From Prosthecobacter sp. (GTDB lineage Bacteria; Verrucomicrobiota; Verrucomicrobiia; Verrucomicrobiales; Verrucomicrobiaceae), in assembly GCF_014879935.1 (NCBI RefSeq), contig NZ_JACSRD010000210.1, positions 19,906 through 83,905 of the forward strand: DNA of 64,000 nt, read 5' to 3'. Under the pieces are notes generated by a model. It was not told where the DNA came from and did no database searches. It saw only the letters and a program-made list of their open reading frames with translations. Position numbers and translations under genes: made by a program. Below are positions 9,191 to 18,300 of the stretch, in pieces; positions within the stretch are counted from its first letter, which is position 1, and each line of letters starts with the position of its first letter.

Positions 9191-10306
9191 ATGCCCTCCG
9201 AAGCCGATCCTCCCGCCCAGCTCAAAGAATGGTTCAATGAAGCCCGGCACCGGTCCATCGCGCGGGAACTGGGCGCGATCTCGCCGAGGTTTGATGAGAA
9301 GACGTTTCTCAAACTGACTTTGGACGGCCTGGCGGGGCGTTCGTTGATGCAGCGGCTGAACCAGTGTGCGCTGGCGGTGAACGAGGCACTGCCGGGCACA
9401 TTCCAGCAAAAGGTGCGCGTGTTGCAAAAGCTGGCCCCAAGACTCGGCCATGAGTTCGTGGCGGTTTTCCTCGGCGATTTCGTGGCAAACTTCGGCCTGG
9501 ACGATTTTGACTTCTCAATGGAGGCGCTGCGGTTTTTCACTGTTTTTGGCTCCTCGGAGTTCGCCGTGAGGCCGTTCATCGTGGCGGATCAGAAACGTGC
9601 GCTGAGGATCATGCAGACGTGGGCCGCGCACGCGGATGAGAAGGTGCGCCGGCTCGCCAGCGAAGGCTCACGCCCGCGGCTGCCGTGGGGCATGCGTTTG
9701 AGCTCGCTGGTGCGCGACCCTTTGCCGACGTGGACGATTCTGGAGGCGTTGAAGGATGACGGATCGCTCTTCGTGCGCCGTTCGGTGGCGAATCACCTCA
9801 ACGACATCACGAAGGATCATCCGGAGTTCGTTCTGCAGCGTCTGGAGGCGTGGGATCTCGATCAGGCGCACTCTGCCTGGATCGCCAGGCATGCGTGCCG
9901 CACGCTGATCAAGCGCGGGCATCCCCGGGCGCTGAAACTCTTTGGTTTTGGCAAGAAGGCGGAGGTGGCAGCGACCCTGGCTGCGTCACCACCACGACTC
10001 GCGCTCGGTGAACGGCTGACGCTTTCGGCCACCATCACGTCCACCTCCACACGCACGCAGCGGCTCGTGATCGACTACGTCGTGCATTACGTGAAAGCGC
10101 GTGGCGTGAGCGCGGAGAAGGTCTTCAAGTGGACGGAGGCCGATCTTCCGGCGAAAGCGACGCTCGATCTCGCCAAGGCGCAGGTCATCCGCGATTTCAC
10201 CACGCGCAAACATCATGCTGGCAGGCATCGCGTCGAACTCCAGATCAACGGGGAGCGGATGGCGGAGACGGTGTTCGTTTTGAAACCTGCCGCGGATCAA
10301 CGATAA
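9191..10306 (+). CDS. AlkC-type DNA alkylation repair glycosylase with C-terminal Ig-like domain
   Basis: A 371-residue HEAT-like-repeat DNA glycosylase that removes alkylated bases. The N-terminal two thirds are helical repeats with the AlkC pattern: FRQ-type helix FFTVFGSSEFAVRPF, then HADEKVRRLASEGSRPRLPW and DGSLFVRRSVANHLNDI. The last 100 residues are beta-rich (LTLSATITSTSTRTQRLVID) and fit the Ig-like domain known in AlkC proteins. The start at 9191 is chosen because AAGGAG lies 10 bp upstream. GTG 9110 or ATG 9113, overlapping the peroxidase stop, are alternatives. Its end overlaps the end of the opposing gene by 10 bp. Confidence 0.82.
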   Translation: MPSEADPPAQLKEWFNEARHRSIARELGAISPRFDEKTFLKLTLDGLAGRSLMQRLNQCALAVNEALPGTFQQKVRVLQKLAPRLGHEFVAVFLGDFVANFGLDDFDFSMEALRFFTVFGSSEFAVRPFIVADQKRALRIMQTWAAHADEKVRRLASEGSRPRLPWGMRLSSLVRDPLPTWTILEALKDDGSLFVRRSVANHLNDITKDHPEFVLQRLEAWDLDQAHSAWIARHACRTLIKRGHPRALKLFGFGKKAEVAATLAASPPRLALGERLTLSATITSTSTRTQRLVIDYVVHYVKARGVSAEKVFKWTEADLPAKATLDLAKAQVIRDFTTRKHHAGRHRVELQINGERMAETVFVLKPAADQR

Positions 10307-11643
10307 AACGTCTCAAGAATCAGGGTGCACAGCGCCTGACGGTAGGTGGTGTCGGCGGCATCGGCCGCAGGCCAGTTCGGGCGGCCACGTTTGAAGCCGC
10401 CCGTGGGTTCCTGAGCTGCGACGATCTGTGGCATGACGGTGCGGGTGAACTCTTTCCAAGGTGCGCCACCATCGAGCGAAAGGGCATTGCCGTAGCCATA
10501 CCAGCAATAGAGGTTGCAGTTGGCGTTCCAATCGGGCGGCTCGGCCTTGAGGAAGCCGTCGATGAATTTGATGCCCTTGGCGGCAGCAGGGGTGTTTTGA
10601 CCGCTGAGCATCAAATGACCCGCCGTGGCGCCACCGCTGAGGCTCCACTGGTTGTAGTGCGCATCCCGGGTCGTTCCGCCGAAGCCGCCGTCCCGGGTCT
10701 GCATCGAGTCCAGGTAGTTCACCGCCCGTTTGATGCAGGCGTCGAGTCCGGCGAACTGCAGATTGCTTTCTTTGGCGACCTTGAGCGCCTGAAAGTGCCA
10801 GTTCGCGAGGGAGAGATCCGCGCCACTGCCGGGATTGTACACGATGGCGTCTCCGCCATAGGTCCAGGAGCCACGCTTCGTCTGCTGGCTGATGATGACC
10901 TCAACGGCCTTTTGAAAAGCCTCCCGCAATCCTGGCAGGCTCTTGGCACCTGCCAGCACGCAGGCCTCACCGACGGCCACGGTGGCGATGGCATGCTCGT
11001 AGGTGCCCGCGCCGCCTTTGTTGCCCATCCAGTTTTCCGTCAGGAGGCCGTGGGGATTCTGGCTGGCGAGGTTGATGAGGTAGAGCAGTCCCTTCGTGAT
11101 GGCGTCTCCGAACTCAGGCGACTCCGGAGTCTCGCCATGACCGAGATAGCACTGGATCACAAAGCCGGTCATCGCGCCTTTGTTGGCGCGTGCCCAGGAG
11201 CCGTCTGGATTCTGGCTGGTTTTGAAGCCCGCCAGCGAGCGCAACACGGCGGCCTCCATCTCTTCCGTGCCACCGCCTTCGAGGATTGATTTGAGGCGTG
11301 CGTCGGAACTGACTCGCGTGCGATAACGAGGTGGCAGGCCGTTGCGGACCGCATCGGAAATGCCGCCCGTGGCCGTCTCTGGAGTGGCTGGCGCAGTTTG
11401 CAACGCCGCCCAGTGCTCCTTGGCGTAGGCCCTGTCGGGCGTGCTGAGACTGTCGATGGCGATCTCGAACTCCTTGCCGTCCTTGAGGCGGACTTTGACG
11501 GCACGTTTTGGAACATTCACCCCGATCATCTCGGCCTCGATGAGCTGGCCGCTGGTGTTCGTCCAAAAACGCATCTCAGCGGCTGCTGCGGTGCTGGAGA
11601 GCAGCAGAGTGCAGGCAGCCGCCGAGCAAAGAGCGAGTTTCAT
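10297..11643 (-). CDS. Secreted SHD1-like plus terpene-cyclase-fold repeat protein
   Basis: A 448-residue exported protein. After a signal peptide (MKLALCSAAACTLLLSSTAAAA), residues 24-75 form an SHD1-like module (FWTNTSGQLIEAEMIGV, then VKVRLKDGKEFEIAIDSLS). The rest is an alpha/alpha barrel of the prenyltransferase/squalene-cyclase type, seen in repeated glycine-tryptophan turns such as NPDGSWARANKGAMTG, RGSWTYGG, DGGFGGTT and TGGFKRGRP. The acidic DxDD catalytic motif of true triterpene cyclases is not seen, so it is probably a binding or structural member. It follows the cytochrome/SHD1 gene with a 2-bp gap and is co-transcribed with it. Function unknown. Confidence 0.7.
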   Translation of the reverse strand: MKLALCSAAACTLLLSSTAAAAEMRFWTNTSGQLIEAEMIGVNVPKRAVKVRLKDGKEFEIAIDSLSTPDRAYAKEHWAALQTAPATPETATGGISDAVRNGLPPRYRTRVSSDARLKSILEGGGTEEMEAAVLRSLAGFKTSQNPDGSWARANKGAMTGFVIQCYLGHGETPESPEFGDAITKGLLYLINLASQNPHGLLTENWMGNKGGAGTYEHAIATVAVGEACVLAGAKSLPGLREAFQKAVEVIISQQTKRGSWTYGGDAIVYNPGSGADLSLANWHFQALKVAKESNLQFAGLDACIKRAVNYLDSMQTRDGGFGGTTRDAHYNQWSLSGGATAGHLMLSGQNTPAAAKGIKFIDGFLKAEPPDWNANCNLYCWYGYGNALSLDGGAPWKEFTRTVMPQIVAAQEPTGGFKRGRPNWPAADAADTTYRQALCTLILETFYR

Positions 11644-11645
11644 GA

Positions 11646-12227
11646 CTACTTCGTGGCCGACTTCGCCTGCGTCTGGCTTTCAGCGGACAGCTTGTCGAGC
11701 GGGAAGATGTGCGTGACGCCTGTCGAAGGGATTTTCAGCAGGACGCCACCTCCATCGAGGCCCATGAAGTGTGCCTCGATGGTTTTGCCTTCGGTGTTGG
11801 TCCATTTCATGAGCGGGCCATCGCCTGGAGCACCGACCGTGGTGGCTGCGGCAGGAGCCGGGGCCGGGGCGGCACCGCCGGCGGTGAGGCTGGCCCCTTC
11901 GGTGATCCATGCCTTCAAGACGTCGAGCTCGGCGGCCGTGAGACGGTTCTTGCCATCGGGCGGCATCACGTCCGCGTCATCATCCGGAAGCGTGCAGTTG
12001 ATGAACATGGTGCTCTTCATCGCCTCGCCAGGAATGATGTTCTTGCCCGCGCCGATCTGCTCCGGCAGCTTGGCATCATCGAGGGCCACCTTCCCTTTCA
12101 CCTTCTGAGTCACGCTGTGACAGGCGAAGCACTTCTGGCGGAAAATGGGAGCGACCTGGGTTTTGTAATCGACTGCGGAGGCCGTGCCGACAGTGAAGGC
12201 GAGAGCAAGGAGGGTGCGATATTTCAT
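11646..12227 (-). CDS. Secreted mono-heme cytochrome c with C-terminal SHD1-like domain
   Basis: A 193-residue exported protein. The start MKYRTLLALAF at 12227 gives a clean signal peptide. A PSCyt1-like heme site CFACH follows VAPIFRQK, and MPPDGKNRLTAAELDVLKAWI supplies the downstream methionine and helix typical of this family. After a Pro/Ala linker the last 55 residues repeat an SHD1-like module (MKWTNTEGKTIEAHFMG, then FPLDKLS). The next gene in the operon starts with the same module, which suggests the two proteins bind the same partner or surface. Electron-transfer partners are not visible. Confidence 0.75.
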   Translation of the reverse strand: MKYRTLLALAFTVGTASAVDYKTQVAPIFRQKCFACHSVTQKVKGKVALDDAKLPEQIGAGKNIIPGEAMKSTMFINCTLPDDDADVMPPDGKNRLTAAELDVLKAWITEGASLTAGGAAPAPAPAAATTVGAPGDGPLMKWTNTEGKTIEAHFMGLDGGGVLLKIPSTGVTHIFPLDKLSAESQTQAKSATK

Positions 12228-12293
12228 TGGATGGCAGCGCATGGAACGATCAAATCTGTCGTTTGCCTAGCTTATTTTGCGAATTCGACGGAA

Positions 12294-13166
12294 TCAGCGT
12301 GCGGAGGGGTCCACATCCCGCAAGCGGCGCAAAGTGGCGATGATGGCATCCCGCATTTCTTGCAGGCGGCTGAGTCCGAGCACGGCCCGGCTGCCGGAGA
12401 GTGTGTTGAGCAGCGGACTGGCCTCCGGTGACGAGGGGCTCCACTCCACACCACGAAACGCGGCCGGGTTCTTCGAGCGGAGGGCCTGGTAGGCGTCGTT
12501 CAACTGCTTGCGCTGCGCAGCGAGCTGGCTCCGCAGAACGGTCGCGGCGTTGAGCGAGGCGTTGGCCATGCTGAGCACTGGTGCCGCAGGGGGAGCGGGC
12601 GCGCCGCGGTTGATCTCGAGCGCCCGCGCCTCCGCGAGCAGCTTCGCCCGGGCGGCGTCTTTGGCCTCCTGGGGATCGTAACATGCCTCCCAGCGCAGAT
12701 CTTCGTTGGTGTCCGCCATCGCGACTTTGAGGAAGCCGGAGTCATGGCGGATCGAGATCTCATCGGCGCTGATCGTGGTGATCTGTGCCTCGTGCAGCAC
12801 CTTGCCGTTGGCCAGGTTGAGCACCGGATACTTCTTCCCGATCATCGCATTGCGGCGCTGGGTGCGGAACTTCGCGAACTCCGTCCGCAGCGCCTCGATC
12901 TCAGCCTGCGCCTCGATCAGCAGGCCGCGGGTCTTTTGCAGTTCCGCCTGTGTCTCGTGGGTTTGCAGCAGTTGTCTTTGGGTGGCGCCCAGTTCCGCCT
13001 GCTTTTGCTGGAGTTCCCGGTTCAATTGGTCGATCCGCGCCTGGAGCTGCTGATTTTCCGTCTGAAGAATCTCGTAGTCCCCCTGCTTGACACAGCATGG
13101 CAGCAGGACCACCGCCAGCAGGGCGCCCAGCATTGGATTGGCAGCGGTGATGCGGTCTCGATTCAC
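12294..13166 (-). CDS. Exported coiled-coil protein, unknown function
   Basis: A 290-residue protein with an N-terminal hydrophobic segment ending in LLAVVLLPCC. This could be a lipoprotein signal, although proline before the cysteine is unusual. Residues about 30-105 form a continuous coiled coil (ILQTENQQLQARIDQLNREL onward). A small beta module follows (YPVLNLANGKVLHEAQITTI), then a helical C-terminal half. The small module has the feel of the SHD1-like domains in the next two genes but is too short to be sure. It is first of three genes on this strand, 66 bp before the cytochrome gene start. No family recognised. Confidence 0.6.
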   Translation of the reverse strand: MNRDRITAANPMLGALLAVVLLPCCVKQGDYEILQTENQQLQARIDQLNRELQQKQAELGATQRQLLQTHETQAELQKTRGLLIEAQAEIEALRTEFAKFRTQRRNAMIGKKYPVLNLANGKVLHEAQITTISADEISIRHDSGFLKVAMADTNEDLRWEACYDPQEAKDAARAKLLAEARALEINRGAPAPPAAPVLSMANASLNAATVLRSQLAAQRKQLNDAYQALRSKNPAAFRGVEWSPSSPEASPLLNTLSGSRAVLGLSRLQEMRDAIIATLRRLRDVDPSAR

Positions 13167-13366
13167 AGATGAGAGTCTAAGCCTTGAAAGTCTCTTTTGT
13201 CACGTCGGCGTTTGTTGTGATGCCACACCTTGGCAGGAAGACAGCAAAGCCGGTGCCACACTGGTTTCCATATAAAACCGATAGGCTATTGAGGTAATAC
13301 AAGTTGTCATCGCTTGCTTTCATGGCATTCTGGTGGAGTCTCCCCGCCCTCAAATCCACCCCTTCT
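13167..13366. other. Intergenic region upstream of cysI
   Basis: About 200 bp between divergent genes. An AT-rich stretch near 13270-13310 (ATATAAAACCGATAGG) is the likely promoter area. I see no riboswitch fold or convincing palindrome. Confidence 0.3.
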
Positions 13367-15163
13367 ATGTCCAAAGCCTCTGTCGAAGACATCAAACTCG
13401 AATCCCACGGTCTGCGCGGTCAGATCGCGGAAGAATTCGCCGACCCCGCACTTTCCCACATCTCGGACGAGTCGAATGTCTTGCTCAAACACCACGGCTC
13501 CTACCAGCAGGACAACCGCGACCTTCGCGCCCAGCTCTCGAAAGAGAAGAAGGACAAGGCGTGGAGCTTCATGATCCGCAGCAAGATGCCCGGCGGCCGT
13601 GTCACGGCAAAGCAGTGGCTCATTCACGATGACCTGTGCACCAAGGCCTTTGGAAATGTCCGCCTCACCAACCGCCAGGGCATCCAGCTCCACGGCGTCC
13701 TCAAAGGCGGCCTGAAGGAGGTCATTCACAATGTCTGCCACAGCGGTCTCAGCACCATGGGCGCCTGCGGTGACGTGGTTCGCAACACCATGGGCCCGGC
13801 CGCTCCGGTCAAGGATGCCGTTCATGCCGACACGCAGAAGCTCACGGAAGAGATCAGCCAGCGCTTCCTCTGGCGCAGCCAGGCTTATGCCGACATCTGG
13901 CTCGACGGTGAAAAACTCGAGCCGGACTGGATCAAGGACCCCGAGGTCAATCCGGCCGTCCGTGAAGCCACGAAGGCGCCCGAAGGCGATGACCCGATCT
14001 ACGGCAAGGTCTATCTGCCGCGCAAATTCAAGATCGGTGTCGCCATCCAGCCCTGCAATGACGTGGACGTTTTCTCCCAGGATGTGGGCCTCGTGCCGCA
14101 CGTCGTGAATGGCGAGGTCGAAGGCTACACCATCACCGTCGGCGGTGGCTTTGGCATGAGCCACGGCCAGCTCACCACACGCCCCTTCCTCGGCCAGCCG
14201 CTGCTGTATGCGAAGCGTGCCAACGTCGTCGATGCGGTGGAGGCGGTCGTCACCACCCAGCGCGACCACGGCAACCGCACCGAACGCAAGAACGCCCGCC
14301 TCAAGTACACCGTGCAGAGCATGGGCCTCGACGGCTTCCGTGCCGAAGTCGTCCGCCGCCTGCCCGGCATTGAGACGCTTCCGCCGAAGGAGCTCCATTT
14401 CGACACCGTCGAGGACAATCTCGGCTGGCACGAGCAGGGCGATGGCAAGCTCTACTGCTGCGTCCACGTCAGCATGGGCCGCATCGTCGATCGTGAGAAC
14501 GGGCCGCAATACCGCAGTTGCTTTGCCGAGATCGCCCGCACGCTCGATCTGCCGTTCATCGTCACGCCGAACACCAATCTGATCATCGCGGAGGTCAAAC
14601 CGGAGCAAAAAGCCGCGGTGGACGCCATCCTGGCGAAACACGGCGTCGTCCACGCGGATGAAGCCGGCTTCACCCGTGCGCGGAAAGTGGCTCATGCCTG
14701 CGTGGCCCTGCCCACCTGTGGTCTCGCCTTGAGCGAGTCCGAGCGTGTGCTGCCCGGCTTCATGGACAAGATCGACGAGTCACTGCGTCAACTCGGCCTC
14801 GCCGACGAACCGATCCTGTTCCGCATGACCGGCTGCCCGAACGGCTGCGGCCGTCCCTACAACGCCGATTTCGGCTTCGTCGGCCGTGCGCCGAACAAAT
14901 ACGCCATGTTTGTCGGCGGCAGCATCCGTGGCGACCGCCTCGCTGGGCTTGAGTTCAAATCCCTCACCGGTGACGAAATCCCGGTCAAGGTGCGGGCCAT
15001 CCTTGAGGAGTTCAAAGCTGGCCGCAACGAGGGTGAAATCTTCGCCGACTGGTTCTCCCGCACCCGCACCACGGGCGAGGCGCCCACGCCCGAGCAATTC
15101 CACATCGAACTCGCCGAACGAGCCGCCAAGCTCGCTGGCGAGAAGGTGGCCGAAGCAGGCTGA
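13367..15163 (+). CDS. cysI: Assimilatory sulfite reductase hemoprotein (siroheme/4Fe-4S)
   Basis: A 598-residue enzyme that reduces sulfite to sulfide with six electrons for cysteine synthesis. Two ferredoxin-like halves are recognisable: VRLTNRQGIQLHGVLKGGLK with TMGACGDVVRNTMGP in the first, and the siroheme/iron-sulfur ligands HACVALPTCGLALSE (CX5C) and TGCPNGCGRPY (CX3C) in the second. The length and TRQ/HGVLK motifs favour sulfite over nitrite reductase. The start MSKASVED at 13367 is chosen by family length; ATG 13322 and TTG 13304 are upstream in frame. No flavoprotein subunit or other cys gene is adjacent, so the electron donor (NADPH flavoprotein or ferredoxin) is undecided. A strong terminator follows. 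Confidence 0.88.
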   Translation: MSKASVEDIKLESHGLRGQIAEEFADPALSHISDESNVLLKHHGSYQQDNRDLRAQLSKEKKDKAWSFMIRSKMPGGRVTAKQWLIHDDLCTKAFGNVRLTNRQGIQLHGVLKGGLKEVIHNVCHSGLSTMGACGDVVRNTMGPAAPVKDAVHADTQKLTEEISQRFLWRSQAYADIWLDGEKLEPDWIKDPEVNPAVREATKAPEGDDPIYGKVYLPRKFKIGVAIQPCNDVDVFSQDVGLVPHVVNGEVEGYTITVGGGFGMSHGQLTTRPFLGQPLLYAKRANVVDAVEAVVTTQRDHGNRTERKNARLKYTVQSMGLDGFRAEVVRRLPGIETLPPKELHFDTVEDNLGWHEQGDGKLYCCVHVSMGRIVDRENGPQYRSCFAEIARTLDLPFIVTPNTNLIIAEVKPEQKAAVDAILAKHGVVHADEAGFTRARKVAHACVALPTCGLALSESERVLPGFMDKIDESLRQLGLADEPILFRMTGCPNGCGRPYNADFGFVGRAPNKYAMFVGGSIRGDRLAGLEFKSLTGDEIPVKVRAILEEFKAGRNEGEIFADWFSRTRTTGEAPTPEQFHIELAERAAKLAGEKVAEAG

Positions 15164-15185
15164 GCCTCCGAAATCATTCAAAACA

Positions 15186-15216
15186 GGCGGTTTGCGTGAA
15201 GCAAACCGCCTTTTTT
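15186..15216 (+). terminator. Rho-independent terminator of cysI
   Basis: Perfect 10-bp stem GGCGGTTTGC / GCAAACCGCC with a 5-nt loop, followed by six T residues, 22 bp after the cysI stop. It isolates cysI from the TIR-NACHT gene. Confidence 0.9.
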
Positions 15217-15308
15217 GCGCCCCTTCGGCTCTCCTTAAAATCAAAAACAAACCTCAAATCCTCCAAAAATGTTGCCAAATGACCACTTAGCCTCCCACAT
15301 CAGCCAAA

Positions 15309-18300
15309 ATGAACGCAGATCTGAAATTGAGCGGCGATTCCCTCCGGGAGGCGGTGAAACCGTGGCTGGAAGAGCTGGGAAAGTCTGACCGGGAACGGCT
15401 GAAGCGGCTCCTGGACCTCTCCCAGACGGCCAACACCCGGCTTTCGGACTGCCTCGCGGCCCTTTTCCCCGACGACGACACACCGACGGCACTGGCGAAC
15501 CTCACCCGGCTCCGCAAACGCCTCAATGACGCGGCCGACGGCGACAAAGGGCAAGGAAAAGCCGTTCTCGGTCTCCGCTTCCATGTTGATACCAAAAAGA
15601 AGAGCCCGCCCAGCCAGCGTTTCGTTTGGTTCACCGGCCCCGACGCCGCCGTGCTCCGTGCCACCCGGTTTTCTGAGCAGGCGACCTCCGACATCGCCGG
15701 AAAGCCGCTGATTTCATCCAAAGGCATCGCGACCACCGGAAGCGCCCTCGCTGCCGGCAAGCGGGTGGTCCGCTTCTTCATATCCTACGCCCATGAGAAC
15801 AAGGGGCTGGCGGAGACCTTGGTCAGCGCCCTGCGTTCCCAGTTCGGCCCGTCCCGGCGCTACCAGCTCGAACTCTGGATCGATCGCGAGATCATGGTGG
15901 GAGAGAAATGGCATGAGCGGATCCAGCGGGCCATCGCTGAATGTGATTTTGGCCTTTTCATGGTCAGTCCGGACTTCCTGGGCAGCGACTACATCGGAGA
16001 AAACGAGCTTCCGCCTTTCCTCAGCGCCCCGACCGGCAAACCTGTTGTTCCCGTGGGCCTGGTGCCGGTCAGTTTCTCTCGCCACGACCTGAAGGGCTTG
16101 AAGGAAAACCAGATCTTCTTCCTGCGCGGGCGCAGCTTCGACCAGATGCGTCAGGCGGCGGAGAAAACCGAGTTCGCACGGCATCTGCACGAGGAAATGG
16201 AGAAGCGTCTCGACGCCTGGTTCGCCCCACCAACCGGCTCTCGCACCGCTGAAACACCGGACGGCACCGAATCGGACGCTCCACGAGGCCTCTCTGTCGA
16301 AGATGCCCTGGATTGGATGCCTCGGCCGGAGGAGACGCGGCATTTCCAGCGCACCAAAGGCTTCCCGCATCATCTGGCGGCCCGTGAATCGCTCGATCCT
16401 GCGAAGGCACCGCCTGGCGAGGCACGTGATGCGCTGGAAGAACTTGAAGCCTGGGCCGTGCGCGCAGACGGGCAGCCGTTTTTCGCACTCCTGGGCGAGG
16501 TGGGCATCGGGAAGACCACCACGCTGAAGCAGTTCACACGTCAGCTCCTGGAAAAGCGGCGCAAGCAGCCACGCAAATTCCCGCTGCCCATCTACATCGA
16601 CCTGCGCGACTACATCGGCGACCGGCCGGATGCCGTGCCGACCATCGAGGAACTGCTCGCCAGCGTGATCCAGCGTTCATGGCGTGTCGCAGATCGCAAC
16701 GTCACCGCCGCCGATCTGCTGCGTCTCGTGCGGGAAGACGGCGCGCTTATTCTCTTCGACGGTCTGGACGAAAAGATCGTCCACCACACGCAAGATCGTG
16801 CGCGGCAGTTCATCCGCACGCTGTGGTCGGCGCTGCCGCAGGCCATGCTGGCAGGGAGTGAGCATTCCCGAGGGAAAATGCTCCTCTCCTGCCGCAGTCA
16901 TTACTTCCGCGATGTCTGGAGCCAGAATGCCATGCTCACGGGCGAGGATCGCGAGGGCATCGACCATGCCCAGTTTCCCGCCTTCTGTTTGCTGCCTTTC
17001 GACGAGGCGCAGATTCGTGCCTACCTGACCTCCTTCCTTGGCGATGAGAAACACGGCCATGCCGCCTTCGATCTGATCGCCTCCATCCACAACCTGCGCG
17101 ACCTCGCCCAGCGTCCCTACCTGCTCAGCCTCATCAGCGGCCATCTAGGTGAGCTGGAGGCGCTCCAGTTGCGTGGTGACACTGTCAATGCCGCGCGGCT
17201 TTACGATCTCGTCGTCCGCTCCTGGCTGAACCGCGACGGCGGGAAGCATCACCTCGAAGCGGCGCACAAGCGCCGGCTCATGGAGGCGCTCGCCGCCGCC
17301 TTGTGGCGCAGCGGAGAGAAGCAGTGGGAGGTGGATCGCCTGGAGGACTGGTTCGACGACTTCCTGCTGCAAAATCCCGCCATCTCACTCGCTTACGCGA
17401 ACAAGGACCGCGCCCTGCTGAAGGAGGACCTGCGCACCGCCACCTTTGTGCTGCGCCCGGACACGGAGGAGAAAAGCTTCCGCTTTGCCCACACGTCGTT
17501 GCAGGAGTACTTCCTCGCCGCGCACCTGGTTCGCGCTCTGCGGGAACAAGCGCCCGCCGCCTGGGACCTGCCCCTGGTCTCGCTCGAAACCTTCGAGTTT
17601 CTCGGCCAGATCCTCATTCTGGAGCCCACTCCGCAGGCCATCGAGTCGATGGGCCGGGTTCTCGGTGGCGACTGCGTTCCTGCCGCCCTGCTCGCCTTCA
17701 AATACTGGCTGCACGCCATTCAAAAAGGCTACCCGGAGCCGAATCCGGGCCGCGTGAACCTCGCTGGCGCCGATTTGGAAGAATGGCATGTCCAAGGGCA
17801 CGCCAAGGACCGCCCGCTGAACCTTCGCGGTGCCAATCTGCGCGGCTCCCGGCTCAACCGTGCCCGCATCGAGTTCGTCGATCTCGCCGCCGCCGATCTG
17901 ACCGGCTGCGAGGCACGTCAGGCCCTGTTTCTCCACGTGGACGCATCCCACGCGAAGCTGATCGAAGCCGACGTGGCAGGATTGCAGTGGCGGCATGGCT
18001 CGCTGGAGAATGCGGAAGGTTTACACCCATCGTCCGGCTTTGAGCAGGTGATGCATGTGAAGGGGATTCCAAATCCAAAGGCCATTGTGGGCTCCACCGC
18101 TCTGGCCACCGCTTACACAGGGCACCGAGGCACGATTTCGTGTTGTGCGTGGAGTCCTTCCGGGACGGCTTTTGTCACAGGATCATGGGATGGCAGCCTC
18201 AAGGTATGGGATGCGGTCTCCGGCAGCCAGATCATGACCTTGGCGGGGACGGGTGCCGCCGTCTCGTGCTGCACCTGGGCGCTCAACGGTTCCCTCCTCG

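Noticed and set aside
13367..15163. Nitrite reductase instead of sulfite reductase
   Set aside because: Both share the siroheme fold, but the TRQ and HGVLK motifs, length and absence of nirD point to sulfite reductase.
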